From Anniella stebbinsi (taxonomy: Eukaryota > Chordata > Lepidosauria > Squamata > Anniellidae), in NCBI GenBank assembly GCA_029215795.1, contig JARDYH010000005.1, positions 43,034,001-43,098,000 of the forward strand: 64,000 nucleotides of DNA, read 5' to 3'. Positions 39,292 to 50,312 of this stretch are shown here, piece after piece. The notes below the pieces were generated by a model. The model ran no database searches. It worked only from the letters and a program-made list of their open reading frames with translations, and was not told where the DNA came from. Both the position numbers and the translations under genes were made by a program. Numbering within the stretch: position 1 is the stretch's first letter; each line of letters starts with the position of its first letter.

Positions 39292-40831
39292 TTAAACTGG
39301 GTAGGCCAGCCGGAAGAGAGCAGTCTTCACGGCTTCCTTAAATTCCAGAAGACTGCTAATTTGTCGAATCTCCTCTGGCAGGCCATTCCACAGCCTGGGA
39401 GCGGCAGAAGAGAAGGTCCTCTGGGTAACACTCGTCAGCCTAGTTCTGGCTGACTGAAGTAAATTCTTCCCAGAGGACCTGAGTGTGTGGGGCGGATTAT
39501 ACGGGAGAAGGCGATCCCGCAGGTAACCTGGACCCAAACCATGTAGGGCTTTAAAGGTAATAACCAACACTTTATACATCGCCTGGAAACTAATGGGCAG
39601 CCAGTGGAGTGATTTTAAGATTGGTGTTATGTGGTCACCCCTAGATGTACCGGTGACCAACCTGGCTGCCATATTTTGAACTAATTGAAGTTTCTGGACT
39701 AGGCACAAAGGTAGCCCTATGTACAGCGCATTGCAGAAGTCAAGCCTCAAAGTTACCAGTGAGTGCACTACCATCTTTAGGTCTTCCAACTCTAGGAAGG
39801 GGCGCAGCTGGCGTATCAGCCGAAGCTGATAGTAGGCACTCCTGGCCGTCGCATCTATCTGGGCTGTCATTTGGAGCAACGAATCCAGGAGTATCCCCAA
39901 GCTGCGAACACAGTCTTTCAGGGGGAGTGTAACCCCATCCAGAACTGGTTGACACACCTCCAACCCCAGGTTGTGGCCTTTGACAGCAAGCACCTCCATC
40001 TTGTCTGGATTCAGCTTCAGTTTGTTTTTCCTCATCCAGCCCATTACCGCCTCTAAGCATTCATTCAGAGGAGACACACTATCCTTAGTTGACGATGTTG
40101 TCGAAGGCATAGAGAAATATATTTGGGTGTCATCAGCGTACTGATATCACCCCGCCCCATGCCTCTGGATGATCTCTCCCAGCGGTTTCATATAAATGTT
40201 AAACAGCATTGGGGAAAGGATGGCACCTTGTGGTACACCACACAGCAGCTCCTTCTTTGAAGAGCAGCTATCCCCAAGCATTACCATCCGGAACCTGCCC
40301 GAGAGATAGGACCGGAACCACTGAAGCACAGTGCCCCTGATTTCCAATCCCCTCAGGCGTTCCAGGAGAATACCATGGTCGATGGTATCGAAAGCCGCTG
40401 AAAGGTCCAGGAGTACCAACAGGGACACGCTCCCCCTGTCAATACTCAGGCGTACATCATCCACTAAGGCGACCATAGCAGTCTCAACTCCGTATCCTGC
40501 CCTGAAGCCAGTTTGAAATGGGTCTAGAAAATCTGTATCATCCAAAACTGCTTGGAGTTGGGAGGCAACTGCCCTCTTGATCACCTTGCCCAAAAATGGA
40601 AGATTTGACCCTGGCCTGTAGTTATTAAGGTCCAGAGGGTCCAGGGAGGGCTTTTTTAGAAGCGGCCGTACTACCGCCTCTTTTAAACATGTTGGAACCC
40701 TCCCTGAGAGATGCATTAATAATACGTTGTAGATGTGATCGAACTGCATCTCCTCCCTGGACGGCAAGCCAAAAAGGACAGGGATCGAGAGGGCAAGTCG
40801 TCCAATGGACTTTCCACAAGGTGGTTAGCAA
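39292..40831 (-). pseudogene. L2-clade reverse transcriptase remnant
   Basis: The enzyme would copy LINE RNA at nicked target DNA. Motifs visible in order: CPLDPCPFWL (frame of 40625-40831), AVVRPLLKKPSLDP, LLDLSAAFDTIDHG, GVPQGAILSPMLFNIYMKPL (frame of 40147-40767), YADD (40129-40140), KLNPDKMEVL, and C-terminal SLVTLRLDFCN, LHWLPI, APRLWNGLPEEIR (ending 39292). Two lesions are seen. A frame change lies between CPLDPCPFWL and the next block, near 40745-40775. One in-frame TGA (40147-40149) lies two codons before YADD. It is therefore not functional as read. Confidence 0.88.
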
Positions 40832-40887
40832 GAGAAAGAAAGAAACATAGTAAAAGGCTGACAGATGTGTTTTCTCCTAAACATATT

Positions 40888-41097
40888 GACCCTGTTCAGA
40901 TGACATCCTAAGCCATGAGTGTTAAGCATTTTGAGCTAAACATTATGACTTAGCGTGTGATGTGAACCATGACTTAACATGTTGTGTGAACCATTCTTAA
41001 CCATGGTGGCTACATAACCATGGTTAAAACATGCTCACTAGCCATTTGCTGCAAAAGGGTTAGCAGCCTACCCATGGCTTACAGTGTCATCTGAACA
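40888..41097. mobile_element. MITE with CCTGTTCAGATGACA ends
   Basis: The left CCTGTTCAGATGACA and right TGTCATCTGAACAGG are perfect inverted repeats. The interior pairs partly (CCTAAGCCATGAGTG / CCATGGCTTACAG) and repeats a CCATGGTTA-type motif. The target duplication is unclear. The inner part of the element at 56872 is related (CAGATGACACTTTAAACAAC). Confidence 0.75.
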
Positions 41098-41878
41098 GGC
41101 CCATTGTGACATAAACATATGATGGAACTGTTGCCATACTGAAGATTTGTCAGGATTTCCCTGTGCTAGGGCTTGCCAAAACCATACCGGTGAGAGAGAA
41201 GCACTTCAAAAACCTACTGGCAGCTTTCCCTCTACTCCAGCACAGGGCAAATAACTGCCATTCTAACATGGAACTAAGCTAAATGACATCTGGCTGAAGC
41301 TCAGTTGCTACTGACCTTCGTGCTAGAATAAGCTGCTTGGCAGGCACCGAGTCCCCAATCTCAAATTTCAATTTTGTGCTTAGAGGAAGGGCAAACACTT
41401 AAGAGTGTCTAAATCAAGAGACAGCAATTCCTTGGCTTTGATAATCCCTTTACTCTCTGCAGCACTCAAATCCATGGTCAGATATATTGGTGGCACTTCA
41501 AAAGGCATGGTGACAAGAGCAGAACCTCCAGACGGCAATGGTAGGCTTGCAAGTCTTTATTTTATTTATTTACTAGCTGATATGCCCAGCATTGCTCGGG
41601 TCCATGAATAATGTTTATGACATTTATTTGATAAATATTAAATTCCTCCACAACTTATTCATCTTTAGGTTGGTTGGTTGTTTTTAGTTTGATTGAGTTC
41701 GTCAATTGTTTTGTTAGAATAAATGGAAAATTGTGTTAATAAGAACTGTATTTTAAATTTGAGCTTCGTGATAAACACTTTTTTTGTTTTACCTGAAATG
41801 CCTACACCTCCCATCATGCCTTGGCCAGATCAGCCGTCTACACTCAAAAACAATCAGGACACACAACACCCTTTCTAT

Positions 41879-42562
41879 TAGGGATGTGTATCATATCGTT
41901 AAAATGTCCAATAACTATATGATAAGGTCGTTATCGGACATCTGATTAACGATAACGATACAATAGAAAAACCTCCGATAAATATCCGATCTGAAAATTT
42001 TCAGCCCGTCTATATCGGATTTTTGGACTGCCATATAAACCTATAACTTCTGTATTTTAAAAGTTAGAGGCTTGAAACATGGTCACAGTGCTTATGGGGT
42101 ATGCCTTAGTATGTGTATGAAATGTGAGATTGATCACTCCAACCCTTGATTTTATATGAATTTTTGAAAGATCGTGCAACTTTTTGACAGGTCTGAATGA
42201 ATGCACATGGCGAGCTGTCATTCTGACTTGTCAGAACTTAAACGTTCTGTAATAAATTCATATAAAATCGAGGGTTGGAGGAATCGATCTCAAATTTCAT
42301 ACACATACTTAGGCATACCCTATAAGCATTGTGACCAAGTTTCAAGCCTGTAACTTTGAAAATACAGAAGTTATAGGCATTTTTTCTAAAACAAAAATTC
42401 AGCTCTATAGGGCACAATGGGGTGGCAAATTAAATATCGGATTTTCGATAATTATCGTGAAGATGATACGATTAACCTACGATATTATCGGAGACGATAA
42501 TTTTTTTGGTCCGAAATTCCGATAACAATAAAATACAGTATTTTTGGGCGTGCACATCCCTA
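41879..42562. mobile_element. AT-rich 684-bp foldback element, hAT-like (copy 3)
   Basis: The termini TAGGGATGTGTA and TGCACATCCCTA are flanked by CTTTCTAT (41871-41878) and CTTTCTAC (42563-42570), 7 of 8. Subterminal ATCGGA/TCCGAT motifs and GGACTGCCATATAAACCTAT recall copies 1 and 2. The long arms pair: GGCTTGAAACATGGTCACAG with CTTGTGACCAAGTTTCAAGCC-like sequence, and ATAACTTCTGTATTTT with AAAATACAGAAGTTAT. It is AT-rich where copy 1 is GC-rich. Confidence 0.85.
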
Positions 42563-44775
42563 CTTTCTACCAGCTAAAAAAGGTCCAAACCTAAAAATAT
42601 GTTTTCAAAATAGACCTGGCATTGCACAGATATCTGAATAACATATAGTAGGGAAGCAAAACTCAGTGGAAGTGAGGAACTGTTGTATGCATGTGCTCTG
42701 AAATTATTATGAAAAAAGGAAAGCAGCCAGAACACAGAATACTTTATTGGCATAATTTACTAAATAATACCTACATTTAACAGGTTTTGGCAAAGAGCCG
42801 GGATGGTGAAGGCCACTGGTGACTTGGGCCTTCTATCTGACATAAATATACATAAAATCCAAAATTTCATGTTTTAGTTTTTTCTGGTACATTGTACAGC
42901 CAGACCTATCAGCATGCCAGATTTCAAGTTTCTACCCGGTGTTGTTTGCCCCCCCCTAAAATCTATGTCTGTGAGGTAATCATCTTAAAGTAGCAGGCCG
43001 GTGCTAGGCCTGAGTTAACCTTTAAATAAATTTAATTCATTTCTGTTTTTCCTCTCTCGCCCTCATGACAACCCTTCAAGATAGGCCAGTCCTAGACCTG
43101 TGAAGTAACTTTAAAACAAATTAAATTAGTTTCTCCCCCCCCCCCCTCTCACTTTCAATGCATGACCAGGGCTGCCTTGAAGCTGTCACCATAATTTTCC
43201 TTGTCCCCACAGAAAACAAAAACTACAACTCCCGGCGTGCCTTTTGCAGTGGTGCCCGACTTGCCCAATGGGAGTCCTGCTGCTGAAGCTCATGGGAAGT
43301 GAAGTCTGATTGAGCCAGTCCACACTACACTGTGTAATCAGTGCTCATAGGTAAGCCGTGAGTGACTTGGCTGGCTGGCTGGCTGACGGTTTGCTTGGTT
43401 GCCATTGGCAATGGGCCTGCTCCGGATGAGGTCTAGCAACTGAGGCAGCTAGCCCCAGGTGTTCTCCCTTCAAGCCCAGGAGGGCGAACCGCTACCAGAT
43501 GATGGCTGCCAAAGCCTGATAAGTCTTCCCTCCTGCCCAAGGCATGCTGGGAGTTGTAGGCATAAGCCTAGCTCCCTGAATAACGTGTTAATCTTTGAAC
43601 ACCATCTGAGATGTGGTGGAAGACAACTGGAGAGCAGGCCATCTTGGTTGTGGCACCCTGCTTGTGGATTTCTGAATGAAGCTTATGATTTTTATGTAAA
43701 AGCCTGACTATACCATTGAGACAGAAGAGTGTATGGAGGATTGACTGATATAGCTGAGGCTAGAATGGAATGGTGGGCAGGTTTTGTGGCAGTTGGAGAA
43801 AGTCATGTAGGAGAACAAAGACAGTTAGTGAGAAGTCAGGGTTTGCTCATCCTTACTTTATTTTAAATCAGCCACTCTGCATGCCAGTACTACACCTCCC
43901 AGCATGCATTTGGCAGCCCGCATGTTCCCGCATCCTCTGAGATATCCTCTTGTTGCCAATGCTGCTCCTCGATACAGCATCAAGGAATAGCATCACCAAG
44001 GTGGGGAGGTAAGCAGCTATCAGTGGACACACCCAGCTCTGGCCAATCCTGCTGGGATGGCCTTGGCCTGTGCTTCTCACCCACCAAGTGCTACATCAGG
44101 AGCCTGTACTGAAGGGCCTTTGTCGGGTCTGTTTCTGGCCATGCGTAGAGTGCCTCTCCTTCCTCCCTCCCTCTTAAGGGCAAAAGCTACACACTTGCTT
44201 CCCCCAGTTTCTGAGAAAACAGCGATATCAGGATGGAGTGCCTTTAAGCATGTTTGGCTCCTCAAAGTCATGCTGTTGTACCTAGTTACATTTTAAAACC
44301 ACGCAGAGGGTGGAAGGAGGCACTGCGAATGGATGCAGCCCATTTATGTAGGTTGTTTCCTTTTATGTGGAATTGGGTTGATTGCTCGAGACCAACCTTA
44401 GGAGTTGGGGTTGTAAAAGACACGCAGCAGCCACTCACAATGGCTGCCCAAGGCCAGTAAGTCTGGCCTCCTGCCCAAGGTTTGCTGGGAGTTGTAGGCA
44501 TAAACCTAGGTTTTTATTAAATTCTTTAAAAATACTTAAATCCCCAAACTTTGTGTTTTTAGATTTTTCTGGTACATTGTACAGCCAGACCTATCACTGT
44601 GTCACCATGTCAAGTTTCTAACTCATCTGGAAGTGGGTAGATTTATAGGTAGAGATTTATTTAATCAAGTTCTAGACTAATTGGCCATATCTATAAGACA
44701 CCTTGAAGTGGTTTCCAATGTAAGACTTTAAAACACATAACATCCATAGCAAAAACATCTCAAAACAGATAAAAA
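42563..44775. other. Non-coding stretch with a duplicated segment
   Basis: Two segments about 1.65 kb apart repeat in direct orientation: TTTTTCTGGTACATTGTACA at about 42888 and again at about 44563, each followed by GCCAGACCTATCA. A second pair, GCTGGGAGTTGTAGGCATAA, lies at about 43545 and 44487. This suggests a decayed element with long direct repeats or two insertions of one family. Short frames here are unconvincing. Confidence 0.5.
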
Positions 44776-45119
44776 GAGCTCCATCAGGTAAGTGTTTTAT
44801 TGCACGCTAGTTACTGGGGATTCATGGATTTTCGCTGGTCCCTCTCACAACGTCGTCTGCCTCCCATTTGTCTCCCACCCCTTCTAGCCTTCTTCGCATG
44901 ACAAAAAAATGCCCCAGTAAGTCTGACTTATTTTTAAAGATGGAAGTTGCTGCTATCTCCTGCTGTGTGCAGGAAAAGCAACAGAATCAAAACAGCCCAC
45001 TTAAGGGCCACATGCAAGGTGTTTACTTCCTCTTTCAAAAAGGGAAACAATGAAGGACAAACGTGCGGGTAGAGAAATGACGGTAAGGAAATGTGATTTC
45101 CCTCTAAGTGATGACACTC
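44776..45119. mobile_element. DNA-transposon remnant related to 28424-28782
   Basis: It starts GAGCTCCATCAGGTAAGTG and ends CTCTAAGTGATGACACTC, an imperfect inverted pair. Shared interior: GTGTTTTATTGCACGCT, TCCTGCTGTGTGCAGGAAAA. Confidence 0.6.
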
Positions 45120-45307
45120 AAAAACATCTCAGTTAAAAACATTTAAAATCAGAAGATAAAATCCTCAATTGAAACATTAAAAACTGGAGAACTAACAGTC
45201 CATAAACGAGGCAGTACTCTCAGTCAAGGAAGACCTGGGTGAAAAGATGGACTAACTGATGCCTAAAGCATGTCACAGTTGGCGCACCTCAGGGACCAAG
45301 GGTGACC

Positions 45308-45562
45308 ATAGGCATGTGCAGCTCATTTCATTAGGCTGTGCACCTTAAAGGCCCTGATTGGAGCCGAGGAGGGGAAAACATGCTTTCCAGGGCTTCCGGA
45401 AAGTGTGTAGTTCCCCCAGGGATGCTAATGGTGGCTTTCTGGAGGCTTTGCCATCCTTTTAAAAGCCCCAATTCAAGCAGGAGGAGGCAAGAAGGCAGAG
45501 GTGCCCTGGGAAATTAGGGTGTGCCTGGGCACACCCAGCACACCCTGTGTGCACGTCTATAT
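45308..45562. mobile_element. 255-bp hAT-like MITE, GTGCCTGGGCACACCC family
   Basis: The left ATAGGCATGTGCAG and right TGTGCACGTCTATAT are inverted. GGGTGACC is duplicated at 45300-45307 and 45563-45570. It contains the palindrome GGTGTGCCTGGGCACACCC. The same family is at 53578. Confidence 0.75.
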
Positions 45563-46490
45563 GGGTGACCAATGGCAGATAGCCAATCTACACCTTCGGT
45601 TGTAATGTTCTGAAAACTAGGTTATAACAATGTTAATTGCTACATTTTAAAAAGTAACAAGTCACATGAAATAGTCCCTACCATTCTAGACTGTTCTTTC
45701 TTCCGTTTTGAGTTCATTTAGGAAGGGCATGGTCAATTTTTTCTTCATTACTTTCTTCATAGTTGCTTCTTCACCCCGTTCTTGACACACCCACTTCCTC
45801 CTACAGCCTCCTTCCTTTCACTTCCTCTTAATTACCGAGGAGTCAGTAGAGCAGGGAACGACTAACACCACGAGGGAAGGCAAACTCAGTAACACAGCAT
45901 TTGGGCGCCGGAACAAAAGGACACGCCCCGACGACAACCATTAGATAACAGAGGTTTGATTAGAAATGCAGTGAAACAGTAAGTAAGGGCACATTACCAA
46001 TTTTAAAAGACTGATTTGCTAAAAAAAGTTATAACAAGTAAAGAAACATTGCGAGAAACAACTTATATAAAACGACCTACTATGTGCGTCGTGTGCCCCA
46101 AAGCGTCCTCGAAACCTAACAAAAACATTTCAAAGCTCATGTGTAGATCTGGCCAGAGTCACCAGAGGTGCTCAAGTTAGCTGGATCATAGCCCTACTCA
46201 CATGCAACAGCATTATGGGTGTGCATCCCCAATTCCCAGCATGCAATTCACCTACCACCATTCCCCTCCATGTCAAAAGATGCACCACTCAGTCAGTTCA
46301 ACAGAGGCTGGATGAGCATTGGGATGTGCATATTAATGCATTGCTAGATTCAGGTCTGCAGATATGAATGCATAGATGTCTGCTACCCCACACAGATCTT
46401 TCCAGCATGAATAAGTTGATTATTAAAGTTTCATCTTCATTGTATAAATGAATAATAATTTTGAAGAATGTTTCTTCCTGTTTCTGTCAT
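45563..46490. other. Unclassified non-coding stretch
   Basis: An odd block at about 45590-46150 (AACTAGGTTATAACAATG, AAAAAGTAACAAGTCAC, GGGCGCCGGAACAAAAGGAC) looks like inserted DNA, but no ends, duplications or coding domain were recognised. Confidence 0.35.
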
Positions 46491-46494
46491 TCAT

Positions 46495-47545
46495 TTCTCC
46501 AGCCTCAAAGAACTACAAAGGCGAAGAATGCCTGTTATGGACTTAGGCTGAGTCACCAGCTGCAACCCTATCTAGAGACAGTGGACCTTGCCACAATTAT
46601 ACATGCCTTGGTCACATTCAGGCTGGATTACTGCAACATGCTCTCTGTTGGGCTGTCCTTAAAGAGGATTTGGAAGCTTTGGCTTAGTGGGGGTAAAGCA
46701 GTCAGAGCACATGACATCTATACTGTCCCAGCTATATTGGCTACTAATTCATTTCTGGGCCCGTTTGTTTGTTTGTTTATTTATTTACAAGATTTATATA
46801 CCACTCCCCATTCAGAATTTCAGAGCAGTGGAGCAAATAAAATAGAAAAAAACAGATTAAAAATACATTTTAAAAGAAATAATGTGCTAAATAAACTGCG
46901 GCTGGTCGTTAAGGGAAGGCTTCCTGGAACAATTACATTTTCAGGAGATGATGGAAGGAACACAAAGTTGGTGCCTGCCTGACCTCCAGAGGTAGGGGAT
47001 TCTATAGGATGGGGGCCACATTAAAGGCTCCAACATTTACAGTGCTGACAGTTAGCTTTAAAGCTCCAAATGGTTTGGGACCCACCTGCACCTACACAAA
47101 TGTACCTGTCCCTTACAACCAGTCTCTCAAGCACTACCCCTGGAGTATTAGGCTGGTGGGTAATAGAGACAGGATCTTTTTGGTGGCTGCCCCATGTTTA
47201 TGGAAGCTCCTCCCAAGATGTATGACCCCCTGTACTGCCAGCTTTTAAGTGGTCTTGAGGATTTTTTCTTTTCCAGCCTGCTTTTAACTGATGTTTTAGA
47301 GTTCTGTGTTTAACTGCTGCTTTTTAATCTCTCATTTAGTTGTTAACTATATTTAATTAATATTTACAATGTCATGTTGTTTATATTGTTTTAACTGCTA
47401 CTGTAACATGAACTTGCTGCTTTATTGTTTTTATTGATTCTAATATCTTGTAAGGAATTTGACATTTTTAATATGTTGTGAGCCACTTTGGGAGGGCTTG
47501 CCCTGAGAGGTGGCATATGATGACATAAACAAACAAGCAATATCC
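46495..47545 (+). pseudogene. L2-type LINE 3' fragment, split by a second repeat
   Basis: 46530-46680 encodes QLQPYLETVDLATIIHALVT and RLDYCNMLSVGL, the L2 RT C-terminal region. The match resumes at 47040-47240 (FKAPNGLGPT, RLVGNRDRIFLVAAPCLWKL) and continues into a typical 3' UTR (TTGTGAGCCACTTTGGGAGG, to about 47545). About 300 bp between 46740 and 47035 belong to another repeat tail in reverse (TTTATATACCACTCCCCATT). Frameshifts and gaps make it a pseudogene. Confidence 0.7.
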
Positions 47546-48688
47546 TCAAATCACGGTGTTTTAGAACCCTAGAGTAGCTAGTCCTCATGAGAGCAGGTGA
47601 GAAATGCCATCTCTATGAAAAGCAATACAGAATCCAATGAATTATATTGGGAACTTCATCATTATCCATCACTTGAGAAGAATGGAAGCCAAGCTTTCTC
47701 AGACAGTGCAGCCTAGTGGCTATAACATCTGATGGGGATATGTGTTTGTGTGTGTGTGTGCATGCATTCACATGCAATTTGACCAGGCAAATTACTCTGG
47801 ATTTTGAAAAAAGTTTTTCTAAACTAAGGCACACTTTATATGTCTTTATGAATATTAAATTGATGGGTCTACTTCCCCAGATCATCCATCAGCTGACCAC
47901 TAAAGCATTGAGAGATGCCCACCAGTGACAAAAACCTCTGAGAAATATATGGGCAACCAAGTACAAAAGCTCAGATGACTCCATAAACAGGTGCATTCAA
48001 CTAATGTTGCAAACCAGGAAGGCAGCACAACATGAATTCTGCTTTCTTCTTCTCCCCAGTAATCCATCCTGCTGAACAACAGAAAAAGGACATCAGTGGC
48101 TAGTGTACAGAGGAAAGCAGGCTTTGATGGTGACCCTGAGGAGCATCCATGCCTTTGATTCTTCCCCGGGGCACATTCTGCATTGCAACACTTGCCAATC
48201 AGCCCAGCATGGGACAACATAATGTTAGAGCCAATAGACTCTGGTACTCCCACTTAGCCTTCTTGAGACTGCATTAAGGGATCACAAACACCATCCTGAT
48301 CACACACTCTGCTGTGTGTCACTGTGTTAAGCGAAGAAACAGGCAGTGCCTGCTTCCCCTTGGCCTCCTTGCATCAGGTAGCAGATGTATACACCTCCTT
48401 TCCCCCTTTGCACTACTTCAGCGGATACACCGCAGAGACATCTGTTGTCTGAAATGTGTGCGTACAAAACCCAAGGCGGACTGGGAGATCAGCTGATGGC
48501 TGTTTAGGGCATGTGTATATGGCCCCAACCCTAGAAAAAGGAACCATGCATACAGCCTATGATCACCTTTGGGCCTGTTCCAGAAGGGGAGGCCACACAG
48601 AGAAGTCTGTTTTAATAGGCTAGTGATTGCCCTTCTTGGACTAGGGAAATATTGGTATGCTACTAGTATCCTACCACTGAAAATACAG

Positions 48689-48826
48689 CAGGAAGCAGCC
48701 ATATACCAGTTCAAACCACAGCTCCATCTTGTTCAGTCTCCACTACACTGACCAGATGTGGCTTTCAATCGGGAGAGATACCGAAGATTGAACCTGTGAC
48801 CTCCAGCATGCCAAGTTCTGCTATAA
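48689..48826 (-). mobile_element. tRNA-derived SINE fragment
   Basis: GAAGATTGAACCTGTGACCTC is complementary to a B box. The preceding GGAAGCAGCCATATACCAGT matches the 3' portion of the SINE at 26465 and 34625. Confidence 0.55.
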
Positions 48827-48934
48827 CAGGGATGGGAAACCTCGTTCAGCTCGAGGGCTCAATTCCATTTCAAAGAAGCTCTCGGGGGCTGCATTCCAGT
48901 GGCAAGCAAGGCCAAAGGCAAAGGGGTTGCGGCC

Positions 48935-49347
48935 AATAATAATAATAACAATAATAATAATATAATAATAATAATAACAACACACATACCTCAAAAATGT
49001 TGTTGAAAAGGAAGAAGAAAAGAGAGACAAATATACGCCACTGGCCATGGAAGTCAAAGAACTATGGCATCAGGAAAAGGTGAAGCGATCACAATTATTC
49101 CATTAGTCACCTCAGTCACCGGCATCACATCAAAAAACTATACAGAAAACCTTCAGAAACTGGGCCTACCAAAATACATCCACACCAAAAACCAGAAAGC
49201 AGTCATAATTAAAACATCCTCAATTGTCAGGAAATTCCTGAATCTGTAAAAGACAGCATGACTTGGCCCAGCCCGCCAAGTTCATCTAGAAAAACCGCCA
49301 CAAGCGAGAAAGAGACATGGTAATGATGATGATAATAATAATAATAC
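48935..49347 (+). pseudogene. Dong/R4-type LINE 3' end within a TAA repeat
   Basis: Two frames joined by a shift near 49080 encode YTPLAMEVKELWHQEKV and ITIIPLVTSVTGITSKNYTE, then KAVIIKTSSIVRKFLNL before a stop. This order (a tryptophan-containing helix, the IIPVVxxxxG segment, QKAVxxxTxxIxRKxLxL) is the C-terminal end of R4/Dong-clade reverse transcriptases. The 3' tail ends TAATGATGATGATAATAATA, and an AAT array (48935-48979) lies on the other side. Dong elements are known to insert in TAA repeats. Confidence 0.6.
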
Positions 49348-49449
49348 CAGCAAATTGTAGTTTAAGGATGCAATCCTATGCAGGTTTAGACAGAAGACCA
49401 TCCTACAACTCCCAGCATTCCCCAGCTGGGGAAAGTTGGGAACTGTATG

Positions 49450-49475
49450 ACTTTCTCTCTCTCTCTCTCTCTCTC
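49450..49475. repeat. (CT)n microsatellite
   Basis: Eleven or so CT units inside the hAT-like element. Confidence 0.85.
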
Positions 49476-50174
49476 CAAACGTGCATTGGATTGCGTCCTA
49501 ATGCTCTTACTGCTATTAACTAAGCCTTAGGCGAGGCATTTCAGCTTTCTAAATTGGGGCAAAAGAACTGCCCAAAAGCTGGGAAACCATTACATGTTGG
49601 GTGGTTGAGGGAAAGGGTCATGGCCTTCTGGGAAAGTCCAGGGGAGCAGATGGGGGGAGCAGATGGGGACCCCAGGAAGGCCAGTTACGGCTCCTGGGCC
49701 TGCAGTTCCCCACCCCTGTTCTATAGGGCAGTGCTAAAGAAATAATCTGCTTTGTAAATCTCCAATAGAAAAATGGAGAAATAGCAGCTAGATTAGAAAA
49801 GAAATGCCATGGGGCAGATTTAAAAACAAAGAAACCCTATGCCAAACCATATATTCTGAGCCCACGGCCTCATTTTCTCTATAAAATAGGGTGTGCTTTC
49901 AAATATACTCCACAACAGAGTTTCTCCTTAGATTTGGGGGTTCCAGCTCCTTTTTGTGGTGTGGTCCTAATGAGTTAGGATCCCACCATTCCTTGACTTT
50001 GTTCAGACTACGATGCATATGTGGTGGTTGTTGTTGTTGTTACTTTGCCACAGATTTCCATTAGAATAATAATTTTAAAAAGCATACAGGTTATTGATGT
50101 ACATTGATTAACAGTGTGATCCATTCTATACATGCCTACAGAGAAGTAGGTCACACTTAGTTCAGTGGATCTTA

Positions 50175-50312
50175 GAGCCTATCTACACCAAGCAGAATAC
50201 AACACTTTGAAAATGTTTTGAAAACTGTATATGGAGCGTGTCCTGGGCCCCAACAGTTGTCACTACTGTTATAAACCGTTTTAAACCGTTTTAAAGCAGT
50301 AGTGTAGATAGG
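50175..50312. mobile_element. MITE related to 1256, GAGCCTATCT family
   Basis: GAGCCTATCTACACC on the left pairs with GTGTAGATAGG on the right. The interior has GTTATAAACCGTTTTAAACC as in the 1256 copy, plus unique sequence. The last bases of the right terminus are missing. TTA precedes it and TAA follows. Confidence 0.65.

Larger units (their letters stand above)
39120..40840 (-). mobile_element. L2-type LINE, 5'-truncated, with 3' UTR and (ATT)n tail
   Basis: The reverse transcriptase remnant lies at 39292-40831. The 3' UTR follows, and the element finishes at (AAT)n read on its own strand (39127-39160 as ATT on plus), the usual L2 tail in reptiles. The 5' end is lost near 40840, so endonuclease is absent. 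The high reading-frame integrity suggests a fairly young copy. Confidence 0.85.
48827..49718. mobile_element. hAT-like element of 892 bp with CAGGGATGGGAAAC ends, containing a LINE fragment
   Basis: The left CAGGGATGGGAAAC and right AGTTCCCCACCCCTG are inverted. The flanks TGCTATAA and TTCTATAG match at 6 of 8. Inside is a Dong/R4-type LINE end between two AAT arrays. It shares GGCTGCATTCCAGTGG (in reverse) with the element at 53466. Confidence 0.65.

Noticed and set aside
42563..44775. Protein-coding exons
   Set aside because: The short frames overlap on both strands and lie in repeated segments; no splice-consistent domain was found.
48827..49718. Active transposase gene inside the hAT-like element
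   Set aside because: The only coding trace is a frameshifted LINE reverse transcriptase end. No hAT dimerisation or catalytic region is visible.
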